Shown here one piece after another: positions 36,333-45,248 of a stretch of 64,000 nt of DNA (position 1 is its first letter; every line of letters starts with the position of its first letter). The notes beneath the pieces were generated by a model. It did no database searches. It was not told the origin of the DNA and saw nothing but the letters and a program-made list of their open reading frames with translations. Position numbers and translations under genes: made by a program. The DNA lies in NCBI RefSeq assembly GCF_000428045.1, contig NZ_ATZE01000001.1, positions 265 to 64,264 on the forward strand. The letters are read 5' to 3'. The DNA is from Sedimenticola selenatireducens DSM 17993. Lineage in GTDB: Bacteria > Pseudomonadota > Gammaproteobacteria > Chromatiales > Chromatiaceae.

Positions 36333-36547
36333 ATGCGCAAGCCATATGTTCGGCTGGATAAAGAGAATGCTGCCGTTTTGTAGGTTGACCATCAGGCAGG
36401 CCTATTGTCTCTTGGTCGCGATATCGATCCGGAAAATTCAAAAATAATGTGTTGGCACTAGCTGATCTGTCCAAATACTTCGGCTTGCCCACAATCCTGG
36501 CAACCAGTTTTGAGACCAGTCCAAGCAACATTGAATGCTGTTGGTAA
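36333..36547 (+). pseudogene. Broken isochorismatase-family (YcaC-like) hydrolase
   Basis: Starts MRKPYVRLDKENAAVL with GGAGAA seven bases before the ATG, but meets TAG at 36381. Reading on gives VDHQAGLLSLGRDIDPE, then a one-base loss in an A-run near 36435 shifts the frame; the new frame continues NNVLALADLSKYFGLPT and ILATSFETSP up to TAA at 36545. This is the N-terminal third of the YcaC-type cysteine hydrolase that often follows pirin. The rest is missing. So the gene carries a nonsense codon, a frameshift and a C-terminal truncation. No gene is seen from 36548 to 36810. Confidence 0.88.
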
Positions 36548-36810
36548 CCTAACCCGGGTGTGCCGACAATCCGGTATCCAGTATGCGGGATGTGCTGGGC
36601 GTCGCGATACCCATCGATCAGCAGCGTTGCGGCTCGCTCCACTCAGCACATCCTGCAGGGTTTACTGCAAGCAACCACCGGGTGCCGATGATTGCCTCGC
36701 GCTGTTATAAACGGTATTCGGGAAACAGGCTTACCGGCTCCACCCCCGGTTGCCTGTTGAAACCCCGAATGACCGGACTTGCCCGGGTCGCTGAACGCCC
36801 AGGATACGTT

Positions 36811-38688
36811 TTACTTTCTGCGCTCCACCTCATCTCGCTTGAGGCTGACGATACCGCCGACCCGGCGCCGGTCGGCCGCGCCATACTGCGTCTTGCCCTC
36901 CCGGTCGATAATCACCGCCTGGACCGATCCGATCTCCGACGGATCACGCACGCTATGTCCGAGGGTGCCGAGTTCCTCCATGACCTGCTCGGAGAAACCG
37001 ATCTCGCGACCCACGGTTCCATTCGCGCTTGTCTGAGCGATCCTGGGTGCATCCACGGCCTCCTGAATATCCATACGGTGGTCGATCAGGTTCATGCTGA
37101 CATTCACCACGGAGTCGATGATAGTGGAGCCACCCGGGGATCCGTACGCGGCCAGTGGTTTCTTGCCCTTGAACACCATGCTCGGCGACATGCTGGAGCG
37201 TGGTCGCTTGTTCGGCGCCACATCGTTGGCACCTGGATTGAAACTGCCTGGATCCGGATTGAAGGCGGGTATGAAATTGAAATCGGTCAGCTCGTTGTTG
37301 AGCAGGAAACCGTAACCCGGCACCATCAGCCCGGTACCCCAGGCCGATTCGACCGTGGTGGTGTAGGAGACCATATTGCCGTAGCGATCAACAATACTGA
37401 AGTGGGTAGTATTCACTCCCTTGTCGAGCGCCGGGGTTAACGCGGCCAGCTTCTGTTTACCCGCTGTCATCGCCACGTCAAAGGGGCGTGGGTCGTCCGG
37501 CAATACATTTGCCTGGCGGGCGTCCGGACTGATCAGGGCACTGCGCAGGGCAGTGTAGTCGTCATCCAGGAGACCGGTCTTGGGTACATCAACAAAATCC
37601 TCGTCACCCATCCACACGGCGCGATCGGCGAAGGCGAGGCGCATCGCCTCGATCATCACATTCAGGGTGCGGGTGGCGCCAAAACCAAAGCCCTCCGCCT
37701 CGTCACCGATAGGGAAGCGCTCGACCAGTTTCAGTATCTGTAGCACGGTGAGGGCACCGGAAGAGGGTGGCCCCATCGATTTGATGGTGTAGCCGCGATA
37801 CTCACCCGACACCGGCTCCCTGATCACCGCCTGGTAATTGGCCAGGTCATCCAGCGTCATCCGCCCTTCACCTTCAGGCCGGCTGTCGCGCGTGGCTTGT
37901 TGGGCTGCGACCATGGCGCTAGCGATCTCGCCTGAATAAAAGACATCCGTACCCTGGTCGGCAATCAGACGCAGGGTATGTGCCAGATCCGGTTGCACCA
38001 ACAGTTGCCCCTCCACTAACGGCGCATCTCCGGGACGGAAGATATGCCGCGCTTCATCATAGGCGGGATTGCCAGGCTCGTTCTGCAGCCGACTGCTTTC
38101 GGTGCTCTCCGCCAGACGCGGCCCCACCCGAAATCCTTCCTCCGCCATTGCGATGGCCGGCTCGAGCGTCTCCGCCAGGGTCATGGTGCCCCACTTTTTC
38201 AACGCCAGTTCCACCCCTTTCAAGGTGCCCGGTACCCCGACTGCAATACCGCTGGTAGAGGCGACGCCGAAGCCACCGCTGCTGACGAAGGGTACAAACA
38301 TATCCGCGGTTGCTGCCGCGGGCGCCTTCTCCCGGGAGTCGATGGTGAGGGTTTTTTTCTCCTTGGCCAGGTAGATCAGCATGAAGCCGCCACCCCCGAT
38401 TCCGGAAGACTGAGGTTCAACCACGTTCAACGCGAATTGCACGGCTGCCGCGGCGTCGATGGCATTGCCCCCCTGGCGCAGGATCTCGGCTCCGACGCGC
38501 GCCGCATTGGGTTCACTGGTGGTGACGACGCCCCCGCGCACTCCTGGCACACCCAGGGATGCATCGTCATCACTCCAGCTCGGCGCTGAGACTGAAACCA
38601 GGAGGAGAGAAACGATAAACAGCAAGGGTTTCTTATAATTGGTGAGAATGCCGGTAATCGGTTTATGCAGGTAGTTGTTGATGTCCAT
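36811..38688 (-). CDS. ggt: Gamma-glutamyltransferase
   Basis: Periplasmic N-terminal nucleophile hydrolase of 625 residues that removes or transfers the gamma-glutamyl group of glutathione. A signal/anchor segment covers about 20-38. The precursor is cut before Thr427 in NTTHFSIVD, the catalytic nucleophile. Other motifs are GGNAIDAAAAVQFALNVVEP, GIGGGGFMLIY, SMGPPSSGALTVLQIL and the small-subunit GSPGGSTIID glycine loop. It is somewhat longer than E. coli Ggt (about 580). Monocistronic by spacing. Confidence 0.95.
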   Translation of the reverse strand: MDINNYLHKPITGILTNYKKPLLFIVSLLLVSVSAPSWSDDDASLGVPGVRGGVVTTSEPNAARVGAEILRQGGNAIDAAAAVQFALNVVEPQSSGIGGGGFMLIYLAKEKKTLTIDSREKAPAAATADMFVPFVSSGGFGVASTSGIAVGVPGTLKGVELALKKWGTMTLAETLEPAIAMAEEGFRVGPRLAESTESSRLQNEPGNPAYDEARHIFRPGDAPLVEGQLLVQPDLAHTLRLIADQGTDVFYSGEIASAMVAAQQATRDSRPEGEGRMTLDDLANYQAVIREPVSGEYRGYTIKSMGPPSSGALTVLQILKLVERFPIGDEAEGFGFGATRTLNVMIEAMRLAFADRAVWMGDEDFVDVPKTGLLDDDYTALRSALISPDARQANVLPDDPRPFDVAMTAGKQKLAALTPALDKGVNTTHFSIVDRYGNMVSYTTTVESAWGTGLMVPGYGFLLNNELTDFNFIPAFNPDPGSFNPGANDVAPNKRPRSSMSPSMVFKGKKPLAAYGSPGGSTIIDSVVNVSMNLIDHRMDIQEAVDAPRIAQTSANGTVGREIGFSEQVMEELGTLGHSVRDPSEIGSVQAVIIDREGKTQYGAADRRRVGGIVSLKRDEVERRK

Positions 38689-39226
38689 GATCTTTTTAGC
38701 TCCATATAGCTGTTTGCCTTACCGGGAATCGTTATGTGCGTGATTACCACAGGTACTACAGTAACCCTCTTACCGTGAAGAGTAAGGATCAATCTAAATC
38801 ACAGCGATACTAACAATCTCTAGTCGACTGCAGGCAATGAATGTATTGGGGTCAGCTCTCAACAAGGCGTGATGTGGCGTTTTGGGGCGACTGAATTGAG
38901 AAGTCCCACAAGTGCACACATGCGTTGGCGCTACCGGATAACAGTAGATGGCAATGATTGGAAATACTACATGCTTTTTTTAAGGGTATTTCGCGGAGCC
39001 TGGTTAACCCGTTCCCGGCCCTGCTCACGCTGGCGTGGCCGCGTTATTGCCAGTGGGACTAACGGCGGCCTTGCACGCGTTTAACTGTTCAGCAGCAAAC
39101 CCGGGGCAGGCGGCTTTCGGCAAGCAGTTCGATGAAAGCCGATTATAAGTCGGTATTCATTTGCGGCGATTAATCTGGGCGATGCGAACCGGCCGAGTCA
39201 CAACTGTTTTGCAGCGCTGATTACAA
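38689..39226. other. Intergenic region, no gene seen
   Basis: The 538 bases between ggt and the DsrC-like gene contain short open frames only, with Arg/Trp-heavy translations that look random. I see no tRNA, clear terminator or repeat. The part next to 38689 should hold the ggt promoter. Confidence 0.4.
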
Positions 39227-39619
39227 TCAGTGCTCGCCCTTGGTCTTGCGAATACCGGCCAGGCGGTTGCCCTGTTTTTGTGGCCCACCCATCGGGAAGA
39301 TGTCGTGCAGATAACGGGTGTTGGCCCGCTCCTTACCCCACACCTTGCGGAAGTGCTTGATCATGTCCCGCACCTGCGCCTGTACCCGGTGTTGCTGATA
39401 GTAGTCGCGGATGTAGTGGATCACCGCCCAGTGCTCGTCGGTCAGGGTCAGGTTCTCCTTCGCCGCCAGTGCCACGGTGAATGCCTCCGACCACTCGTCC
39501 ATGTCCTGTATGTAACCCTCCTGGTCGGTGGCGATCAGGCGATCACCGGTATCGACATAGTCGATACGGATGGCAAAGGGGTTGGTCTGCATTGCCTGCT
39601 TGTTGGTTGGCATATTCAT
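39227..39619 (-). CDS. DsrC/TusE-family protein lacking the redox cysteines
   Basis: Protein of 130 residues matching the DsrC/TusE fold: TDQEGYIQDMDEWSEAFT, LTDEHWAVIHYIRDYYQQH and RVWG-like KVWGKERANTRYLHDIFPMGG. In DsrC the C-terminal arm ends with conserved cysteines that carry sulfur as a trisulfide; TusE keeps one. Here the arm reads QKQGNRLAGIRKTKGEH with no cysteine anywhere in the protein. It therefore cannot do sulfur transfer and fits the cysteine-less RspA-type DsrC relatives, proposed to be regulatory. GAGG five bases before the ATG. HPP-family gene lies seven bases upstream. Confidence 0.85.
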   Translation of the reverse strand: MNMPTNKQAMQTNPFAIRIDYVDTGDRLIATDQEGYIQDMDEWSEAFTVALAAKENLTLTDEHWAVIHYIRDYYQQHRVQAQVRDMIKHFRKVWGKERANTRYLHDIFPMGGPQKQGNRLAGIRKTKGEH

Positions 39620-39626
39620 GTTAACC

Positions 39627-40409
39627 TCACGCTGTACTTTTCAGGGGCAGCATCTGCCCTTCGGTTTGTGGTATCCGGTGATGGCCCAATGCCAGGCCAT
39701 AAATCCGTAGCAGATCCTCTTCGCTGACATCGATAAATGAATCTATTTCGGTCAATGCGTAAACCAGGTCACTATGGGCGATCATGCATTTCTCGGCGGG
39801 CGCTACGCTTTGCCGGGCTTGGGGATAGCGACGCCAGACAAAGGGGTAGTTAAAAATCATCGCAACTGAGAGCAGGATCAGTGCATTGGCCAGCACCGGA
39901 GTCACGGCGTAACCGTAACCCATCTCCTGCACCGCGCTACCCCCAAGGACCGCTACCAGTGCGGTGGCGCCCCCCGGCGGGTGCAGGCAGTTGAGATAGT
40001 GCATGGCGACAATCGACAATGCGACCGCAATGGCGGAGGCCATGACCGGCGATTCAATCCAGCGTGCCGCGGTCACTCCGATGAGTGCGGAAATGATATG
40101 TCCACCAAGTACCGCCCAAGGTTGGGACAGGGCGCCATGAGGTACGGCAAACAGCAACACCGCACTGGCACTCATGGATGCGACCACCAGGGTGGTGCCG
40201 TGCATATCCAGCACCTGCTGACTGATCAGCAGGATCATAAAGACACTCACCAGGCCGCCGCCCGCGGAGATCCATTTTTCGGCATGGCTGGTGGGATGGG
40301 CGTCGTTATCAGACAGATAACCCAGTATCCGGGATAGGCCCAGGGAGGGCATGCGCCCTGATGCAGTTCTGATTACTGCCAACAACATCAATGACCAACG
40401 TTTCTTCAT
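39627..40409 (-). CDS. HPP-family membrane protein
   Basis: Membrane protein of 260 residues with four to five helices and the HPP signature LHPPGGATALVAVLGG, followed by a soluble C-terminal tail. Some HPP proteins transport nitrite; others are uncharacterised. ATG 40409 with GGAAG upstream is chosen over a reading to 40454. It is cotranscribed with the cysteine-less DsrC relative (gap seven bases) and diverges from a LysR regulator. Confidence 0.88.
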   Translation of the reverse strand: MKKRWSLMLLAVIRTASGRMPSLGLSRILGYLSDNDAHPTSHAEKWISAGGGLVSVFMILLISQQVLDMHGTTLVVASMSASAVLLFAVPHGALSQPWAVLGGHIISALIGVTAARWIESPVMASAIAVALSIVAMHYLNCLHPPGGATALVAVLGGSAVQEMGYGYAVTPVLANALILLSVAMIFNYPFVWRRYPQARQSVAPAEKCMIAHSDLVYALTEIDSFIDVSEEDLLRIYGLALGHHRIPQTEGQMLPLKSTA

Positions 40410-40489
40410 ACTACTTCCGTGAACGTCTGATTTTGAATCAGTATAAGGAGGCAAACTTTATTCAACAAACGAATATTATTGTTATCTAA

Positions 40490-40506
40490 TATCGGAATAT
40501 TCGATA
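40490..40506. promoter_or_regulatory. Inverted repeat, probable LysR-type operator
   Basis: TATCGGAATATTCGATA is a near-perfect palindrome of the T-N11-A type between the divergent HPP and LysR genes, 38 bases before the LysR start. It is the best candidate site for the regulator at 40545-41426. Confidence 0.55.
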
Positions 40507-40544
40507 TAATTTCCTGACCTCATCGACAATTCCGGACATTATTT

Positions 40545-41426
40545 ATGGATATCGAGTTTGCCCGCACCTTCCTGGCCGTGACCGCCGCCGGCAATTTTGT
40601 CGGTGCGGCGGCGAAGCTGCACGTTACCCAATCCACCGTGAGCGCCCGGATCAAGACCCTGGAGCAGCAACTGGGCACGCCGCTGTTTCGCCGTGGCCGG
40701 GGTGGGGCTGAATTGACTGCGGCGGGTCGGCGTTTTCTGCGACATGCGAAGGTGATGGTCCGTGCCTATGAGCAGGCGCGTCATGATGTGGGGCTTTCCA
40801 GCGGATTCAGTGCGGGACTGACCCTGCGCGGGCGCATCGCCTTGTGGGACGGGTTTCTGCCCAAATGGGTGCAATGGATGCGCCAGACCGCACCCGATAT
40901 CTCCTTACGCCTGGAGATCGGCTTCGAGGAGGGAATCATGCAGGGCATGGTGCAGGGGGATATCGATATCGGCGTGATGTATACGCCGCAGAGTCGGCCT
41001 GCCATTGCCGCGGAATACATCTTTGGCGAGTCGCTGGTGCTGATGACCAGTTCCCGTGACCGGCATTGGCAGGACTCCAGCTATCTGCATATCGATTGGG
41101 GGCCGGAGTTTCTGGCGCAGTTTTCCGCCCGTTTTCCCGATGTGGACACCTCGGCGCAACGGGTCAATATCGGCTGGCTCGCCATGCAGTTAATCAATAA
41201 CCAAGGCGGCTCTGCCTACTTTCCCGTGCGTCTGGTGCGTAACCTGATTCAATCAGAACAACTGTTTCCGGTGGAAGACAGTCCGCTGATCACGCTTCCG
41301 GTCTACATGGTTTACCCGTTGGACCGGCAGGAGGCGCACATCACCACTGCCATCAAGGGGCTGCGAGAGCTGGGGGCCGAGGAGGACCTGCGGCAGTCCC
41401 TGGATGATCTTTCCTCGGCTTCTTGA
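40545..41426 (+). CDS. LysR-family regulator
   Basis: Regulator of 293 residues with an N-terminal HTH (EFARTFLAVTAAGNFVGAA, VTQSTVSARIKTLEQQLG) and an effector-binding domain. It starts 135 bases from the divergent HPP gene and probably controls the HPP/DsrC-like pair through the palindrome at 40490-40506. The effector is unknown. Confidence 0.9.
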   Translation: MDIEFARTFLAVTAAGNFVGAAAKLHVTQSTVSARIKTLEQQLGTPLFRRGRGGAELTAAGRRFLRHAKVMVRAYEQARHDVGLSSGFSAGLTLRGRIALWDGFLPKWVQWMRQTAPDISLRLEIGFEEGIMQGMVQGDIDIGVMYTPQSRPAIAAEYIFGESLVLMTSSRDRHWQDSSYLHIDWGPEFLAQFSARFPDVDTSAQRVNIGWLAMQLINNQGGSAYFPVRLVRNLIQSEQLFPVEDSPLITLPVYMVYPLDRQEAHITTAIKGLRELGAEEDLRQSLDDLSSAS

Positions 41427-41550
41427 GTATTCCCGTTCTGGTTTGACCCCTGGAGCACCGAGTTCTTTTCAGTGATCCGGATTACGGCTTCCGCTACCTT
41501 CCCGCCTTGTTATCCGCACCGTTGACAAGGCGATTAAAAGGTATAAAGTG

Positions 41551-41564
41551 AGTAACTAATTACT
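41551..41564. promoter_or_regulatory. Possible TetR autoregulatory operator
   Basis: AGTAACTAATTACT has inverted arms AGTAA and TTACT, 20 bases upstream of the TetR gene start and downstream of a TTGACA-like element at 41522. It could be a self-binding site; the palindrome is short. Confidence 0.3.
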
Positions 41565-41583
41565 ATCTTCTATGGGAGAACCC

Positions 41584-42192
41584 ATGGCACTTCATGTCAA
41601 ACATCTGCCGGCCGAGGAGCGCCGCGCCATCACGGTTGAAACAGTGGTTGAACTGGCGGCGGAGCAGAATCCAAATGACATTACTACCGCCGCAATTGCC
41701 AAACGCATGGGGCTGACCCAGGGGGCGTTGTTCAGGCACTTTCCCAGCAAGAGTGCCATTATGAGCGCGGTCATGGAGTGGGTGGCCGAGCGCCTGTTGT
41801 CACGGGTGGACAAGGCCGTGCAGTCAATCGAGTCCCCCATTGCCGCGCTGGAGGCGATGTTCATGGCGCACGTGGCGTTTGTGGCGGAGCACCCGGGTGT
41901 TCCCCGCATGCTATTTGGTGAGTTGCAGCACGCCGGTGAAACTGCGCCCAAGCGCATGGTGCATACACTGATCAGCCGCTATGGGGAGCGGGTACGCAAA
42001 CTCATTGATGCGGGAAAGGCAGCTGGAGAGATGCATCCGGCGCTTGATACCGAGGCGGCGGTGAACCTGTTTGTTGGCACCATTCAGGGGTTGGTGATGC
42101 AGTCACTGCTGGCGGGCGATGTAAGGCAGATCGGCCGGGATGCCCCCGGGGTATTCGCAATCTACCGGCGCGGCATCGGGAGTGGGATGTGA
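41584..42192 (+). CDS. TetR-family repressor
   Basis: Repressor of 202 residues: HTH at about 12-60 (ITTAAIAKRMGLTQGALFRHF with the usual PSKSAI continuation) and a C-terminal ligand-binding domain. It overlaps the start region of the efflux adaptor gene, so it heads the efflux operon it probably represses. GGGAGA four to five bases before ATG 41584 decides the start over the ATG at 41572, which lies inside the ribosome site. Confidence 0.9.
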   Translation: MALHVKHLPAEERRAITVETVVELAAEQNPNDITTAAIAKRMGLTQGALFRHFPSKSAIMSAVMEWVAERLLSRVDKAVQSIESPIAALEAMFMAHVAFVAEHPGVPRMLFGELQHAGETAPKRMVHTLISRYGERVRKLIDAGKAAGEMHPALDTEAAVNLFVGTIQGLVMQSLLAGDVRQIGRDAPGVFAIYRRGIGSGM

Positions 42193-42194
42193 CG

Positions 42195-43340
42195 ATGTTC
42201 CACATCCAGGGGCGTACCCTGGCCCTGCTGGCGGTGCTGCTGCCACTCATCGGATTGTTTATCTATGTGGCACTGAGTTCCGGTCCACTGGCGCCGGTGC
42301 CGGTGACCATGGTAGCGGTGCAAAATCGTGTTGTTTCCCCGGCCCTGTTCGGCATCGGTACGGTTGAGGCACGCTACAGCTACAAAATCGGCCCTACAGT
42401 TGCCGGGCGTGTGAAGCATCTGGATGTCCAGGTGGGTGATTATGTGAAGGCGGGGCAACTGTTGGGTGAAATGGAGCCGGTGGATCTGGAAGCGCGCCTG
42501 CTTGCCCAGGAGGCGGCGCTGAAGCGCGCCCAGGCGCAGTTGCGCGAGGCCGAGGAGCGCCAGGTCTATGCCAGTTCGCAGGCAATACGCTATGAAAAAC
42601 TGCTGGCGGCCCATACGGTCAGCGAAGAGCTGGTGGCCACCAAACAACATGAACTGCTGTTGGCGGCGGCGGCACTGAGCGGGGCAAGCGAGGAGCTGGT
42701 ACGTCTTACAGCTGAACGGGAAGCGTTGCGTGCGCAGCGTGACAATCTCCAGCTGGTGGCGCCGGCTGATGGCCTGGTGGTCCTGCGCAGTGCCGATCCC
42801 GGCACGACGGTTGTGGCCGGTCAGGCGGTGGTGGAGCTGATCGATACGCAGAGCTTGTGGGTGAATGTGCGCTTCAACCAGACCCATGCCCATGGACTGG
42901 CGGCCGGCCTGCCGGCAGAAATTGTGTTGCGTTCGCATGCCGGACAACGCTATGCGGGGCAGGTGTTGCGGGTTGAACCCATGGCGGATGAGGTCACCGA
43001 GGAGACCCTGGCCAAGATCAATTTTGTGCAGTTGCCCGCGGTGTTGCCACCTTTGGGTGAGCTGGCGGAAGTGACCGTGACCCTGCCTGCACTGCCGGCT
43101 GCACCGGTGATTCCGAATGCGGCGATCCAGCGTATCGAAGGCCGCCTTGGAGTCTGGCAGGTGATTGACGATGATCTGCATTTCACTCCGGTCAAACTGG
43201 GTGCCGCCGGCCTGGATGGCCAGGTCCAGGTTCGTGAAGGTCTCAATGCCGGAGACCGGGTCGTGGTTTACAGCGGCAAGGCGCTGAGCAGCAAAAGCCG
43301 CATCAACCCGGTGGAACGCTTGCCGGGGATCAAGTCGTGA
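42195..43340 (+). CDS. HlyD-type membrane fusion protein (DevB-like)
   Basis: Periplasmic adaptor of 381 residues: one N-terminal helix (about 8-28), a lipoyl half-motif (KIGPTVAGRVKHLDVQVGDYVKAG), an alpha-helical hairpin (about 95-175), the second lipoyl half (LVAPADGLVVLRSADPG) and barrel domains. With the permease and ATPase that follow it forms a DevBCA-type ABC exporter that would join an outer-membrane channel encoded elsewhere. ATG 42195 is used; a GTG at 42189 overlapping the tetR stop is also possible. The end overlaps the permease gene by four bases. Confidence 0.9.
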   Translation: MFHIQGRTLALLAVLLPLIGLFIYVALSSGPLAPVPVTMVAVQNRVVSPALFGIGTVEARYSYKIGPTVAGRVKHLDVQVGDYVKAGQLLGEMEPVDLEARLLAQEAALKRAQAQLREAEERQVYASSQAIRYEKLLAAHTVSEELVATKQHELLLAAAALSGASEELVRLTAEREALRAQRDNLQLVAPADGLVVLRSADPGTTVVAGQAVVELIDTQSLWVNVRFNQTHAHGLAAGLPAEIVLRSHAGQRYAGQVLRVEPMADEVTEETLAKINFVQLPAVLPPLGELAEVTVTLPALPAAPVIPNAAIQRIEGRLGVWQVIDDDLHFTPVKLGAAGLDGQVQVREGLNAGDRVVVYSGKALSSKSRINPVERLPGIKS

Positions 43341-44539
43341 TCAGCCTGGCCGGGCGCGATATCCAGCATGCCTGGGGCAAGTTTGTTTTCACTGGCATCG
43401 GGCTGGGTCTGCTGATCGGTGTCACCCTCACCATGGCTGGCGTGTATCGCGGCATGGTGGATGATGCCAAGGTGCTGCTGGACAATAGCGGTGCCGATCT
43501 CTGGGTGGTGCAGAAAGACACCCTGGGCCCGTATGCGGAGTCCTCCAGTATCTATGACGATCTGTGGCGTGGTATACGCAGCATGCCGGGGGTCGCGCGG
43601 GTATCCAACATCACCTATCTGACCATGCAGGTGCGTCAGGGGGAACGGGATGTGCGGGCGATGGTGACGGGTGTGACGGCCGGAGAGCCCGGATTGCCCG
43701 GCTGGCCGCCGCAACTGGTGGCCGGCAGACAGATCACCCGGGGCCATTACGAAGCGGTGGCCGACGTCGCCACCGGCTTCAAACTGGGTGACCAGATCCA
43801 GATCCGGCGCAATCAATACCATGTGGTCGGGTTGACACGGCGCATGGTCTCTTCCAGCGGTGATCCGATGGTGTTCATTCCGCTCAGGGACGCCCAGGAG
43901 GCGCAGTTTCTCAAGGACAATGATGCGATCCGGCAACAACGTCGGCGTACGGCGGAAAATCCCGCTTTTAATCGCCCCGGTGTGCCCGGACTTCTGGATG
44001 CCGTCATCGCGTCACAGAGCACCAATGCTTATGTCAACGCGGTCCTGGTGCAGATAGAGCCGGGCTGGGATGAACAAATGGTGGCGGAATCGATCCGCCG
44101 CTGGAAGCGGCTCACGGTCTATACCCGCAGCCAGATGGAGGAGATCCTGGTTGGCAAGCTGATCGCCACCTCGGCGAAACAGATCGGTATGTTTCTGGTG
44201 ATCCTGGCAATTGTCAGTGCCGCTATCGTCGCCTTCATCATCTACACACTGACCCTGGGAAAGATTCGTGAGATCGCGGTGCTGAAGCTGATCGGCACGC
44301 GCAACCGCACCATTGCTGCGCTGATTATGCAGCAGGCAGTCGCCCTCGGGGGGATTGGATTTGTGGTGGGCAAGATCGCTGCGACTTTCTGGGCGCCGGT
44401 GTTTCCCAAGTATGTGCTGTTGCAACCGCTTGATTCAGTCATCGGCTTTGTCGCAGTGATTGTCATCTGTGTTTTGGCGAGCCTGATAGCAATTCGTGCC
44501 GCCCTGAAAGTGGACCCGGCAGAGGCAATCGGAGGCTGA
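43337..44539 (+). CDS. FtsX-type ABC permease (DevC-like)
   Basis: Membrane component of 400 residues. One N-terminal helix (about 15-38), a large periplasmic domain (about 40-270) and three C-terminal helices with KIREIAVLKLIGTRNRTI, the FtsX/MacB-type coupling region. This layout matches DevC, the permease of DevBCA exporters, which pull glycolipids or small molecules out of the inner membrane. It starts at GTG with a GTGA overlap with the adaptor stop and is followed after one base by the ATPase gene. Confidence 0.92.
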   Translation: MISLAGRDIQHAWGKFVFTGIGLGLLIGVTLTMAGVYRGMVDDAKVLLDNSGADLWVVQKDTLGPYAESSSIYDDLWRGIRSMPGVARVSNITYLTMQVRQGERDVRAMVTGVTAGEPGLPGWPPQLVAGRQITRGHYEAVADVATGFKLGDQIQIRRNQYHVVGLTRRMVSSSGDPMVFIPLRDAQEAQFLKDNDAIRQQRRRTAENPAFNRPGVPGLLDAVIASQSTNAYVNAVLVQIEPGWDEQMVAESIRRWKRLTVYTRSQMEEILVGKLIATSAKQIGMFLVILAIVSAAIVAFIIYTLTLGKIREIAVLKLIGTRNRTIAALIMQQAVALGGIGFVVGKIAATFWAPVFPKYVLLQPLDSVIGFVAVIVICVLASLIAIRAALKVDPAEAIGG

Positions 44540-44540
44540 G

Positions 44541-45248
44541 ATGAATGGAAAAGGTATTCGCATAGAAGGACTCGCCAAACGCTATGGCAAAGGTGACACG
44601 GCGGTGGATGCCCTGAAGGTGGTGAATATGCATGTGGCCCCGGGTGAAGTGGTTGGCCTGATCGGACCATCGGGATCGGGAAAGAGTACACTGCTCAAGT
44701 GCCTCGGTGCCGTAATCGAACCCACGGCGGGACGCATGATTCTCGGTGATGACGTGATTTACGATGATGGTTGGGAGGTCAATGATTTGCGCGCACTGCG
44801 CCGTGACAAGATCGGTTTTGTATTCCAGGCACCTTACCTGATCCCCTTTCTCGACGTGACCGATAATGTGGCGCTGCTACCGATGCTGGCTGGAAAGCCC
44901 AATGCTGAAGCGCGAAAGCAGGCGTTGGATCTGCTGCAGGGGCTTGATGTGCAACATCGTGCCCGCGCCATGCCATCACAACTCTCCGGTGGTGAACAAC
45001 AGCGCGTGGCGATTGCCCGCGGGCTGGTCAATCGTCCGCCGGTGATCCTGGCGGATGAACCGACTGCGCCTCTGGACAGTGAGCGTGCCCTGGGAGTAAT
45101 CCGAATCCTCAATGAGATGGCGCGTAAATTCGAGACCGCCATTATCGTTGTCACCCATGACGAAAAAATTATCCCCACCTTCAAACGTATCTACCACATC
45201 AGGGATGGTGTGACCTATGAAGAGGCAGGGGAAGGTCAGGGTTTCTAG
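44541..45248 (+). CDS. ABC exporter ATPase (DevA/LolD-like)
   Basis: ATPase of 235 residues: Walker A GPSGSGKST (about 43-51), Q-loop FVFQAPYL, signature LSGGEQQR, Walker B VILADEPTAPLD and switch His in VVTHDE. TAPLD replaces the usual TANLD. Completes the DevBCA-type operon with the genes at 42195 and 43337. A diverged fragment of a closely related ATPase, also with TAPLD, lies at 53229-53333. Confidence 0.93.
   Translation: MNGKGIRIEGLAKRYGKGDTAVDALKVVNMHVAPGEVVGLIGPSGSGKSTLLKCLGAVIEPTAGRMILGDDVIYDDGWEVNDLRALRRDKIGFVFQAPYLIPFLDVTDNVALLPMLAGKPNAEARKQALDLLQGLDVQHRARAMPSQLSGGEQQRVAIARGLVNRPPVILADEPTAPLDSERALGVIRILNEMARKFETAIIVVTHDEKIIPTFKRIYHIRDGVTYEEAGEGQGF

Noticed and set aside
36583-37440. 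Plus-strand open frame of 285 codons
   Set aside because: Most of it is antisense to the end of ggt and its start is in the pseudogene remainder; no protein-like motifs.
42162-43181. Minus-strand open frame of 339 codons
   Set aside because: Antisense to the HlyD-type adaptor; Gln/His/Arg-rich translation without domain features.
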